DNA of 7,867 nucleotides, from contig JAHWKC010000098.1 of NCBI GenBank assembly GCA_019348095.1, forward strand, positions 1-7,867, given 5' to 3'. Shown here in pieces: positions 1 to 6,299 of this stretch (positions are counted from its first letter, which is position 1; each line of letters starts with the position of its first letter). The notes beneath the pieces were generated by a model. That model ran no database searches, had not been told where the DNA came from, and saw nothing but the letters and a program-made list of their open reading frames with translations. The stretch is from Pseudomonadota bacterium. GTDB lineage: Bacteria; Pseudomonadota; Gammaproteobacteria; Xanthomonadales; Xanthomonadaceae. A program made the translations under genes and the position numbers.

Positions 1-1
1 C

Positions 2-2794
2 ACCGGGCTGGCGCGGGTGGCCGTCGACCTGCCCGACACCGTGTCGTCGGTGACCTGGACGGCGCGGTTCGCCGGCGTGCAGTCACAGACAGGGGTGTCG
101 TACGCGCCGGCGGAGCACACCGGGAGCTTCGCGGTCACGGAGCTGGGACTGCGCCTGTCGGCACCCGAGCAGACGCGCAGCGGCTCGCCGGTCGATGCCG
201 AGTTCCGCATCGTGCGCCCGGACGGCTCGATCCGCTGGTTGCAGACGCGCGCCCAGCCGGTGGTCGGCAGCGACGGAAGCCGCCGCATCCGCGGGGTGCA
301 GCAGGACGTCACCGACCTGGCGGAGGCGCGTGAGCGGCGCGATGTGGCCGAGCGCCAGTACCGTTTCCTGTTCGAACACAATCCGCTGCCGATGTGGGTG
401 TTCGACGCCGAAACCCTGCGGTTCCTGGCGGTCAACGAGAGGGCGATCGCCAAGTACGGCTACAGCCGCGAACAGTTCCTGAGGCTCGGCGTGCTGGACA
501 TCCGCCCCGAAGACGAGGTGGCCGAGGCCAAGGCCTCGATCGCGGCCGCACCGGGGGCCGAGGACAACGAGCGGACCTGGCGTCACCGGCTCAGCGACGG
601 CCGCATCATCTACGTCAACAATGCCCGGGTCGCGATCGATTTCGACGGCCGCCGCGCCTGGCTGGTGCTGATCCGCGACATCACCGAGCAGGTCCGCGCC
701 GAGGCCGAGCGCGAGCGCAGCGCGCAGCGGTTCCAGCTGATCGCGCGCGCCACCAGCGACGCGGTGTTCGACCTGGACCTGGAACACGACGCGCTGTGGT
801 GGAGCGACAGCTTCTACAGCACCTTCGGCTACTCGCGCGAGCAGATCCCCGCGGGTTTGGCGGCGTGGCGCGAGCTAGTGCATCCCGACGACGTGGCGCG
901 GCTGACCGAGCGCCTGCGCGAAGCAATCGACTCCGACCGCATCGAGTGGGAGGAGGAGTACCGCTTCCGCCATGGCGATGGCCGCTATGTCGAGGTGGTG
1001 GAACGCGGCTACCTGCTGCGCGACGCCAGCGGCCGCGCGATCCGGATGGTCGGCGGCATGCTCGATGTCAGCGAGAAACGGCGCTCGGAGGCCGACCTGC
1101 GATTGCTGCGCCGCGCGGTGGAGGCCACCAACAACGGGATCATCATTTCCGACGCGCGCCAGCCCGACCTGCCGGTGGTCTACGTCAACCCGGCCTTCGA
1201 GGAGATCACCGGCTACGCCGCCGAGGAGATCCTGGGCCACAACTGCCGCCTGCTGCAGCACGGCGACCGCAACCAGGCCGCGATCGGGGAGATCCGCCAG
1301 GCGTTGCACGAGCAGCGCGAGGTGCGGGTGCTGCTGCGCAACTACCGCAAGGACGGCTCGCTGTTCTACAACGATTTCCAGATCGCGCCGGTGCGCGACG
1401 CCACCGGCGTGCTGACCCACTTCGTCGGCGTGCAGAGCGACGTCACCGACCGCCAGCGCTGGGCCGAACAGCTGACCTGGCGCGCCACCCACGACGAGCT
1501 CACCGGCTTGCCCAACCGCCAGCTGCTGCTGGAGCGGCTGCAGCAGGCGGTGCTGCAGGCCGAGCGCGAGGGCACCGAGGTCGCGGTGGTGTTCATCGAC
1601 CTGGACGACTTCAAGCTGGTCAACGACAGCCTCGGCCACAGCGCCGGTGACGAAGTGCTGCAAGCGGTGGCGCGGCGCCTGCAGGACGTGGTTCGCGGCA
1701 GCGAGACGGTCGGCCGGTTCGGCGGCGACGAATTCGTGATCGTGCTGACCGACCGCATCGGCCAGGACGAGCTGGAGCCGGTGATCGAGCGCGTCGGCGC
1801 GGTGCTCAGCGAGCCGATCGAGATCGCCGGGGTGATGTACACGCTGACACCGAGCATCGGCCACTGCCGCTATCCGCAGGCGGGCTCCGATGCCGAGACC
1901 CTGCTGATGCGCGCCGACGTGGCGATGTACCAGGCCAAGCAGCAGGGCCGCAATCGCGCGGTCGGCTATCGCAGCGAGTTCGATGCGGCGGTGTCGCAGC
2001 GGCTGCAGCTGGTCTCGCAGCTGCGCGATGCGCTGCAGCGCAAGGAGTTCGGACTGGTGTTCCAGCCGCTGTTCGGGCTCGACGGGAAGCCGACGGCGGT
2101 CGAGGCGCTGGTGCGCTGGGAGCATCCGCAGCGTGGGCTGCTGATGCCGGACCAGTTCATCGGGGTCTGCGAGGAGAGCGGGCTGGTGGTCGAGCTCGGC
2201 CGTCGGGTGTTCCATGAAGCCGCCCGCCACCATGCACTGCTCGCCGCCGCCGGGCTGGGCCACCTGCGCATCGCGGTCAACGTCTCGGCCGCGCAGTTCG
2301 CCCACGACGTGCACGCCGACATTGCGGCGGTGGTGTCGGAATTCGCGCTGCCGCCCGGCATCCTGGAACTGGAGCTGACCGAGAGCGTGATCATGGTCAA
2401 TCCGGAACGCGCGATCCACGCGATGAAGCGGATCGCCGCACTAGGCGTCGGCATTTCGGTGGACGACTTCGGCACCGGCTATTCCTCCCTGGCCTACCTG
2501 AAGCGGCTGCCGATCGATCGGCTGAAGATAGACCGCTCGTTCGTGCGCGACCTGGGCACCGATCCCGACGACGCTGCGATCTGCGCCTCGATCATCGGCC
2601 TGGCGCACACGCTCGGGCTGAGCACGGTCGCCGAAGGCGTGGAAACCGTGCAGCAGCACCAGTGGCTGCAGGCGCGCGGATGCAACGAGGTGCAGGGTTA
2701 CCTGCTCGGCCGGCCACAGCCGTTCGAGACGCTGCTGCCGGAGCTGAAGCGGCATGCGCGGGTTTTGGTGGAAGACAGAACGGTAAAAGGGTGA
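2..2794 (+). CDS. PAS-PAS-PAS-LOV-GGDEF-EAL bifunctional c-di-GMP synthase/phosphodiesterase (5' partial)
   Basis: A membrane-free signalling enzyme that should make (GGDEF) and break (EAL) cyclic di-GMP under control of stacked sensor domains. The frame is open to the left edge; residues are counted from the GTG at 17, probably not the true start. Order: end of a PAS domain with its PAC motif (about 55-105); PAS (112-227); PAS_3-type PAS (235-357); LOV-type PAS (362-480) with GHNCRLLQ (photoactive-type Cys410), RNYRKDG, FYND and GVQSDVT; GGDEF (482-650) with DLDDFK, ND..GH..GD and an intact RFGGDEF (567-573); EAL (660-912) with E696-A-L, N755, E786/E789, DDFGTGYS (816-823), K837, AEGVE (872-876) and QGYLLGRP. 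The inhibitory I-site is degenerate: RGSE (560-563) instead of RxxD. Residues 1-50 do not look like a PAS core. The extreme C-terminus (RTVKG) is encoded by an intergenic-type repeat. Both catalytic domains look competent; which activity dominates cannot be told from sequence. Confidence 0.93.
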   Translation, partial: TGLARVAVDLPDTVSSVTWTARFAGVQSQTGVSYAPAEHTGSFAVTELGLRLSAPEQTRSGSPVDAEFRIVRPDGSIRWLQTRAQPVVGSDGSRRIRGVQQDVTDLAEARERRDVAERQYRFLFEHNPLPMWVFDAETLRFLAVNERAIAKYGYSREQFLRLGVLDIRPEDEVAEAKASIAAAPGAEDNERTWRHRLSDGRIIYVNNARVAIDFDGRRAWLVLIRDITEQVRAEAERERSAQRFQLIARATSDAVFDLDLEHDALWWSDSFYSTFGYSREQIPAGLAAWRELVHPDDVARLTERLREAIDSDRIEWEEEYRFRHGDGRYVEVVERGYLLRDASGRAIRMVGGMLDVSEKRRSEADLRLLRRAVEATNNGIIISDARQPDLPVVYVNPAFEEITGYAAEEILGHNCRLLQHGDRNQAAIGEIRQALHEQREVRVLLRNYRKDGSLFYNDFQIAPVRDATGVLTHFVGVQSDVTDRQRWAEQLTWRATHDELTGLPNRQLLLERLQQAVLQAEREGTEVAVVFIDLDDFKLVNDSLGHSAGDEVLQAVARRLQDVVRGSETVGRFGGDEFVIVLTDRIGQDELEPVIERVGAVLSEPIEIAGVMYTLTPSIGHCRYPQAGSDAETLLMRADVAMYQAKQQGRNRAVGYRSEFDAAVSQRLQLVSQLRDALQRKEFGLVFQPLFGLDGKPTAVEALVRWEHPQRGLLMPDQFIGVCEESGLVVELGRRVFHEAARHHALLAAAGLGHLRIAVNVSAAQFAHDVHADIAAVVSEFALPPGILELELTESVIMVNPERAIHAMKRIAALGVGISVDDFGTGYSSLAYLKRLPIDRLKIDRSFVRDLGTDPDDAAICASIIGLAHTLGLSTVAEGVETVQQHQWLQARGCNEVQGYLLGRPQPFETLLPELKRHARVLVEDRTVKG

Positions 2795-2805
2795 ACGGTG
2801 AACGG
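2778..2805 (+). repeat. GAACGG/GGTGAAC short repeat cluster at the end of the GGDEF-EAL gene
   Basis: GAACGG occurs three times (2778-2783, 2793-2798, 2800-2805), and GGTGAAC occurs twice in direct tandem (2790-2803). The TGA stop of the upstream gene lies inside the first GGTGAAC. Similar GTGAACGG/GTAAAAGG strings are, from memory, common between genes in Lysobacter-like genomes, so this may be a dispersed repeat that has run into the 3' end of the gene. Purpose unknown. Confidence 0.45.
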
Positions 2806-2830
2806 CCCAGGCCGAAGCCCGCCACCCACC

Positions 2831-2902
2831 GTAGAGCCGAGGTGGCTCGGCTGCGCTTGCCCCGATACGGCTTAGACGCGAGCGGAGCAGGCTCCGCTCC
2901 AC
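2831..2902. repeat. REPIN-like inverted pair of GTAG-type REP hairpins
   Basis: Two 22-nt stem-loop units face each other across a 28-nt spacer. The plus-strand unit (2831-2852) starts GTAG and folds as AGCCGAG-GTGG-CTCGGCT. The other (2902-2881, read on the minus strand) starts GTGG and folds as AGCGGAGC-CT-GCTCCGCT. The units agree at 16 of 22 positions; one stem difference (unit positions 8 and 19) is compensatory, C-G against G-C, as expected if the structure is under selection. This is the architecture of REPIN/BIME elements mobilised by RAYT (REP-associated tyrosine transposase) proteins, and GTAG-headed units are known from Stenotrophomonas (SMAG elements). No RAYT gene lies in the window. 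It sits 40 bp upstream of the uvrD start. Confidence 0.75.
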
Positions 2903-2930
2903 CGGTCGCGGCTTGCGCAACACCGGCCGG

Positions 2931-2936
2931 TAGAAT
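2931..2936 (+). promoter_or_regulatory. candidate -10 element of uvrD, possibly giving a leaderless mRNA
   Basis: TAGAAT matches 5 of 6 bases of the TATAAT consensus and ends 6 bp before the uvrD ATG, so transcription would start on or next to the start codon. There is no convincing Shine-Dalgarno sequence just upstream of that ATG, which fits a leaderless or near-leaderless message. The best -35-like string, TTGCGC (2913-2918), is only 12 bp away, shorter than the usual 16-18 bp, so the promoter call is tentative. Confidence 0.35.
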
Positions 2937-2942
2937 GGCGCG

Positions 2943-5150
2943 ATGGATGTCTCCCACCTGCTCGACGCGCTGAACCCGGCGCAGCGCGAGGCCGTCAGTG
3001 CCGCGCCTGGCCATTACCTGGTGCTGGCCGGCGCCGGCTCCGGCAAGACCCGCGTGCTGACCCACCGCATCGCCTGGCTCAACGAGGTCCATGGCGTGCC
3101 GACCCACGGCATCCTCGCGGTGACCTTCACCAACAAGGCCGCCGGCGAGATGCGCGCGCGCACCGAGGCGATGGTGCACGGTGGCTTGCGCGGCATGTGG
3201 ATCGGCACCTTCCACGGCATCGCCCACCGCCTGCTGCGCTTGCACTGGCAGGAGGCGAAGCTGCCGGAAGCGTTCCAGGTGCTGGACTCCGACGACCAGC
3301 TGCGGCTGCTCAAACGGGTGGTGCAGCAGCTCGAGCTCGACGACGCACGTTTCCCGCCACGCCAGATCGGCTGGTGGATCAACGCGCAGAAAGACGAGGG
3401 CCGGCGGCCGCAGCACATCCAGGCCAGCGACGACCAGTGGCTGGACACCATGCGCCGCGCATATGCCGCCTACCAGGAGCGTTGCGAGCGCGCCGGCCTG
3501 GTCGACTTTGCCGAGCTGCTGCTGCGCGCGCACGAGCTGCTGCGCGACAACCCGGGCCTGCTCAACCACTACCGCAGCCGGTTTCGCGAGATCCTGGTTG
3601 ACGAGTTCCAGGACACCAACGCGATCCAGTACGGCTTCGTGCGGCTGCTCGCCGGCAGCAGTACTGATGGAAGCAGCGGCAACGTGTTCGTGGTCGGCGA
3701 TGACGACCAGGCGATCTACGGCTGGCGCGGCGCCAAGGTCGAGAACGTGCAGCGCTTCCTCAAGGACTTCGGCGGCAGCGATGGCAACGGCGCGCAGACG
3801 ATCCGGCTCGAACAGAACTACCGCTCCAGCGCCAATATCCTGGACGCGGCCAACGCGGTCATCGCGCACAACCCCGGTCGCCTCGGCAAGAAGCTGTGGA
3901 CCGACACCGGCGTTGGGGAGCCCATCGACCTGTTTGCCGCCTACAACGAGATGGACGAGGCCCGCTTCGTGGTCGAGCGGCTGCGCCAGTGGGTCCGTGA
4001 CGGCGGCAGCTTTGCCGATGTCGCGATCCTCTACCGCAGCAACGCGCAGTCGCGCGCGTTTGAAGAGGCGCTGATTTCCGCGCAGGTGCCGTACCGCGTC
4101 TACGGTGGCCAGCGCTTCTTCGAGCGTGCCGAGATCAAGGACACGCTGGCCTACCTGCGACTGGTATCCAACCGTGCCGACGACGCCGCGTTCGAGCGCG
4201 CGGTCAACACGCCGACCCGCGGCATCGGTGAACGCACGCTCGACGAGGTACGCCGCCGCGCACGCGCCGACGCGGTGTCGTTGTGGGAGGCCGCGCGCCG
4301 CGTCACCAGCGAGGCCGTGCTCGCCGCGCGCGCGCGCAATGCGATTGCCGGCTTCGTGCACCTGGTCGATGCGCTCGACAGCGAGGCCGCCGCGTTGCCG
4401 CTGCCGGAAAAGATCGACCACGTGCTCGCCCGCTCCGGCCTGCGCGAGCACTACGCCAAGGAGTCGCAAGGCCAGCTCGACTCGCGCACCGAGAACCTCG
4501 ACGAACTGGTCTCGGTGGCCTCGCGCTTCGTGATCGGCGACGATGAGGACGCCGCGGCGATGCCCGAGCTGGTCGCGTTCCTGAGCTACGCCTCGCTGGA
4601 GGCCGGCGAAGGCCAGGCTCAGGCCGGCGAGGCCGGCGTGCAGCTGATGACCCTGCACAGCGCCAAGGGCCTGGAGTTCCCGCTGGTGTTCCTCGGCGGG
4701 CTCGAGGAAGGACTGTTCCCCAACAACAAGTCGATCGAGGAAGCCGGGCGGCTGGAGGAGGAGCGGCGGCTGGCCTACGTCGGCATCACCCGCGCACGCG
4801 AAAAGCTGGTGCTGAGCTATGCCGAGGCACGGCGCATCCACGGCACCGAGATGTACGGCATCCCGTCGCGCTTCCTGCGCGAGATCCCGCCGGCGCTGCT
4901 GCACGAAGTGCGGCCGAAGGTGCAGGTATCGCGGCCGATGTTCAATCCGCGCCCGCGGGTCAATGCGGGGCACGCCGCGGTCGAGGCGCCGCCGGTGCAA
5001 CTGGGCACGCTGGTGAGACACCCCAGCTTCGGCACCGGCACGGTCACCGACTACGAAGGCACCGGCGCGCACGCGCGCGTGCAGATCAACTTCGACGACG
5101 CCGGCAGCAAATGGCTGGTGCTGGCCTACGCGAACCTGCAGCCGGCGTAG
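2943..5150 (+). CDS. uvrD: ATP-dependent DNA helicase II, UvrD
   Basis: Superfamily 1A 3'-to-5' helicase that displaces the incised oligonucleotide and UvrC after nucleotide excision repair and unwinds the nicked strand in mismatch repair; cytoplasmic. The 735-aa product is close to E. coli UvrD (720 aa) and starts with the same MDVS, supporting the ATG at 2943. Motifs: Q motif around Q14; Walker A AGAGSGKT (29-36); Ia AVTFTNKAAGEM (59-70); GTFH (88-91); Walker B VDEFQDTN (219-226); III VGDDDQAIYGWRGA (251-264); IV LYRSNAQSR (363-371); V LMTLHSAKGLEFP (568-580); VI EEERRLAYVGITRA (605-618). Residues 686-735 form the Tudor-like C-terminal domain (LVRHPSFGTG...WLVLAYANL), which in UvrD contacts RNA polymerase. 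Relative to E. coli there is a small insertion at 239-246 (SSTDGSSG). I saw no LexA (SOS) operator upstream. The REPIN separates it from the c-di-GMP gene, so co-transcription is doubtful. Confidence 0.97.
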   Translation: MDVSHLLDALNPAQREAVSAAPGHYLVLAGAGSGKTRVLTHRIAWLNEVHGVPTHGILAVTFTNKAAGEMRARTEAMVHGGLRGMWIGTFHGIAHRLLRLHWQEAKLPEAFQVLDSDDQLRLLKRVVQQLELDDARFPPRQIGWWINAQKDEGRRPQHIQASDDQWLDTMRRAYAAYQERCERAGLVDFAELLLRAHELLRDNPGLLNHYRSRFREILVDEFQDTNAIQYGFVRLLAGSSTDGSSGNVFVVGDDDQAIYGWRGAKVENVQRFLKDFGGSDGNGAQTIRLEQNYRSSANILDAANAVIAHNPGRLGKKLWTDTGVGEPIDLFAAYNEMDEARFVVERLRQWVRDGGSFADVAILYRSNAQSRAFEEALISAQVPYRVYGGQRFFERAEIKDTLAYLRLVSNRADDAAFERAVNTPTRGIGERTLDEVRRRARADAVSLWEAARRVTSEAVLAARARNAIAGFVHLVDALDSEAAALPLPEKIDHVLARSGLREHYAKESQGQLDSRTENLDELVSVASRFVIGDDEDAAAMPELVAFLSYASLEAGEGQAQAGEAGVQLMTLHSAKGLEFPLVFLGGLEEGLFPNNKSIEEAGRLEEERRLAYVGITRAREKLVLSYAEARRIHGTEMYGIPSRFLREIPPALLHEVRPKVQVSRPMFNPRPRVNAGHAAVEAPPVQLGTLVRHPSFGTGTVTDYEGTGAHARVQINFDDAGSKWLVLAYANLQPA

Positions 5151-5170
5151 GTGAGCAAGTTTTTTTGGCT

Positions 5171-5205
5171 CCCTCTCCCGCTTGTGGGAGAGGGCTGGGG
5201 TGAGG
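5171..5205. repeat. dispersed CCCTCTCCC hairpin repeat downstream of uvrD
   Basis: CCCTCTCCC (5171-5179) pairs perfectly with GGGAGAGGG (5186-5194) across a 6-nt loop, followed by CTGGGGTGAGG. Hairpins with this wording, CCCTCTCCC plus a GGGGTGAGG tail, are, from memory, very common intergenic repeats in many proteobacteria including this family. A run of seven T (5160-5166) lies before the hairpin, not after it, so it is not a standard intrinsic terminator for uvrD. On the other strand the run would be A. It may still stabilise mRNA ends between the convergent uvrD and GNAT genes. Confidence 0.6.
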
Positions 5206-5212
5206 CCCTTCC

Positions 5213-5246
5213 GGCAGGAGCATCGCGGCTAAAGCCGCTCCTACAG
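5213..5246 (-). repeat. GTAG-type REP stem-loop
   Basis: Read on the minus strand from 5244, the unit begins GTAGGAGCGGCTTTAGCCGC. The inner stem is GCGGCT/AGCCGC (plus-strand 5225-5230 with 5233-5238, loop AA), and an alternative outer pairing is AGGAGC (5216-5221) with GCTCCT (5237-5242). This wording closely resembles the GTAGGAGCGGCTT-headed REP sequences I remember from Lysobacter/Xanthomonas genomes. It belongs to a different sequence family from the pair upstream of uvrD. Located between the 3' ends of uvrD and the GNAT gene. Confidence 0.65.
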
Positions 5247-5285
5247 ATGCAACTGCCGCTGGTGCTGCCGCAATCGACGAAGCTG

Positions 5286-5312
5286 CCGCCATTGCGGGCC
5301 AAGCCGGCCTAC
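5286..5312 (-). repeat. possible degenerate second GTAG REP unit
   Basis: On the minus strand from 5312 the sequence GTAGGCCGGCTTGGCCCGC runs in the same orientation as the unit at 5244 and, with a one-base gap, shares about 18 of 28 positions including GTAGG, CGGCTT and CCGC.ATG. The stem is weak (about 4 bp). It may be a decayed tandem copy or chance similarity in GC-rich DNA. Confidence 0.3.
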
Positions 5313-5368
5313 GGTCGCGGCATCCGGGTTTTCGCAACATCAGCGCGGGCGGTGCCGCGGGCGCAACG

Positions 5369-5812
5369 CTATTGCAATGCGATACCGAAGTGGAAAGCCT
5401 CGATCCGCAACCCTTCGCGCAGGTAGAACGCATGCGCATCCTGCCGCTGCGTGCCCGAGTCCAGTTGCAGCCGCTCGCAGCCCAGTCGTCGGGCTTCGGC
5501 CTTGAGCCAGTCCAGCAGCGCCTTGCCGTGGCCGCGGCTGCGCGTGCCCGCGTCGGTGACCAGGTCATCGACATAGACGTGGCGGCCGATCGCGAGCATC
5601 TCCATCACCCGCCAGCCGGCGAATGCGCGTGGCACGGCCGCGGCGTCGAACAACGCGGTGGCGCGATAGTCGTCCTCACGGATCTGCCGCAGCACCTGGC
5701 GCACGAAACCGTCCTCGTCGAGCGCCGGACGCAGTTGCGCGACCACCGGCCAGACCGCGCGCAACGCGGCCTCGCCGTCGAGCGTGCGGATCACCGGGGC
5801 GGCGCTCACCAT
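5369..5812 (-). CDS. GNAT family N-acetyltransferase
   Basis: Cytoplasmic acetyl-CoA-dependent N-acyltransferase of the Gcn5-related family; acceptor substrate unknown. The 147-aa product has the family length. The acetyl-CoA pyrophosphate loop fits R/QxxGxG/A as RSRGHG (residues 91-96), preceded by the beta-4 strand VYVDDLVTD (79-87) and followed by the helix KALLDWLKAEARRLG. The late HAFYLREGLR (127-136), with Tyr130 in the usual general-acid position, matches the C-terminal GNAT signature. The ATG overlaps the end of the upstream lipoprotein gene by 7 bp (ATGGTGA). A GTG one codon later would give a 4-bp GTGA overlap. There is no clear Shine-Dalgarno of its own, so translation is probably coupled to the lipoprotein gene. 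Its 3' end faces uvrD across a repeat-filled gap. Confidence 0.9.
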   Translation of the reverse strand: MVSAAPVIRTLDGEAALRAVWPVVAQLRPALDEDGFVRQVLRQIREDDYRATALFDAAAVPRAFAGWRVMEMLAIGRHVYVDDLVTDAGTRSRGHGKALLDWLKAEARRLGCERLQLDSGTQRQDAHAFYLREGLRIEAFHFGIALQ

Positions 5813-6114
5813 TCGAACAGCTTGTACTGCACCGGCGAAATCGTGCCTTCGCCCTTACTGCTGTCGAGCACGCCATCGCCGTCGCTGTCGACCAGGTAAT
5901 AAGTCGGCCCGCGCGGCGGGGTGATCTTGACCACGTGCAGCTGGCCGGCGATGCGGTATTCCTCGATCACCTCACCGGCATCGCTGGTGCGGACGGCGAC
6001 GTCGGCACCCTGCAGGTTCGCGGTGGGATCGGCACCGACGCCCGGTGTGGCGCAGGCGGCAAGCAGGCTCAGCAGGGCGAGGGGGACGATCTGGGCGATC
6101 GAGGACATGCGCAT
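5806..6114 (-). CDS. DUF2782-like small lipoprotein
   Basis: Predicted lipoprotein of unknown function, 102 aa from the ATG at 6114. That start is chosen because GGAGA (6125-6121) lies 6 nt upstream on the minus strand and it gives a clean signal peptide; a longer in-frame start at 6162 adds 16 residues with no signal character. The signal is MRMSSIAQIVPLALLSLL followed by the lipobox L18-A-A-C21, so Cys21 should be lipidated. The mature part has EEYRIAGQLHVVKITPPRG, YYLVDSDGDGVLD (72-84) and a terminal KLFEW. The pattern EYR.nGqly..k..P..GpPYYLvD.dGDG is what I recognise as DUF2782, found in Pseudomonas and Xanthomonas. The DSDGDG segment resembles a calcium-binding loop, which is untested. 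It precedes and overlaps the GNAT gene. Confidence 0.85.
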   Translation of the reverse strand: MRMSSIAQIVPLALLSLLAACATPGVGADPTANLQGADVAVRTSDAGEVIEEYRIAGQLHVVKITPPRGPTYYLVDSDGDGVLDSSKGEGTISPVQYKLFEW

Positions 6115-6299
6115 GGCGGTTCTCCAGGTCCGTGCCGGGCAGCATACGCTGCCGGCCGTCACGCCCGCATGCCGGCGGCGGCTGCATGGTTGCCAGTAGG
6201 GCAGCGGCGCCCCCGAGTACCCACGGCCGCGTTGCCCGGTGAGTCCGTCGTTTAACTGCGCCTCGCTGTTCCTGGAGGCGAAGTCGTGGAGCGGTTTTC
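6115..6299. other. divergent intergenic region between the lipoprotein gene and the ATP-grasp side
   Basis: This 185-bp stretch has no supported gene and must hold the promoters of both directions. It contains a small palindrome, GGCAGC-ATAC-GCTGCC (6138-6153), that could be an operator or chance. For the minus strand, TATGCT (6146-6141) is a weak -10-like string 26 bp before the ATG at 6114, without a good -35. For the plus strand, TTGCCC (6232-6237) and TTTAAC (6251-6256) are only 13 bp apart. I therefore do not assign either promoter with confidence. Confidence 0.4.

Noticed and set aside
394..1650. 418-codon plus-strand frame in another phase
   Set aside because: Arg/Pro/Gly/Ala-rich out-of-frame translation of the PAS/LOV region with no domain.
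875..2419. 514-codon minus-strand frame opposite the GGDEF-EAL gene
   Set aside because: Antisense shadow: repetitive Gln/Leu/Asp/His composition and no recognisable family, while the plus strand has intact catalytic motifs.
2795..2942. SOS (LexA) operator upstream of uvrD
   Set aside because: I looked for Xanthomonas-type TTAG...TACTA and Escherichia-type CTGT...ACAG palindromes and found none.
2592..5072. 826-codon open frame on the minus strand opposite uvrD
   Set aside because: It is fully antisense to a motif-complete uvrD, has low-complexity His/Val/Asp/Gln-rich composition and no domain; long antisense frames are expected in high-GC genes.
5160..5194. Intrinsic terminator for uvrD or GNAT
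   Set aside because: The T7 run precedes the hairpin on the plus strand and reads as A on the minus strand, so neither orientation has hairpin-then-U order.
6232..6256. Sigma-70 promoter TTGCCC...TTTAAC for the ATP-grasp side
   Set aside because: The 13-bp spacing is too short and both boxes are weak, so it is mentioned only within the intergenic entry.
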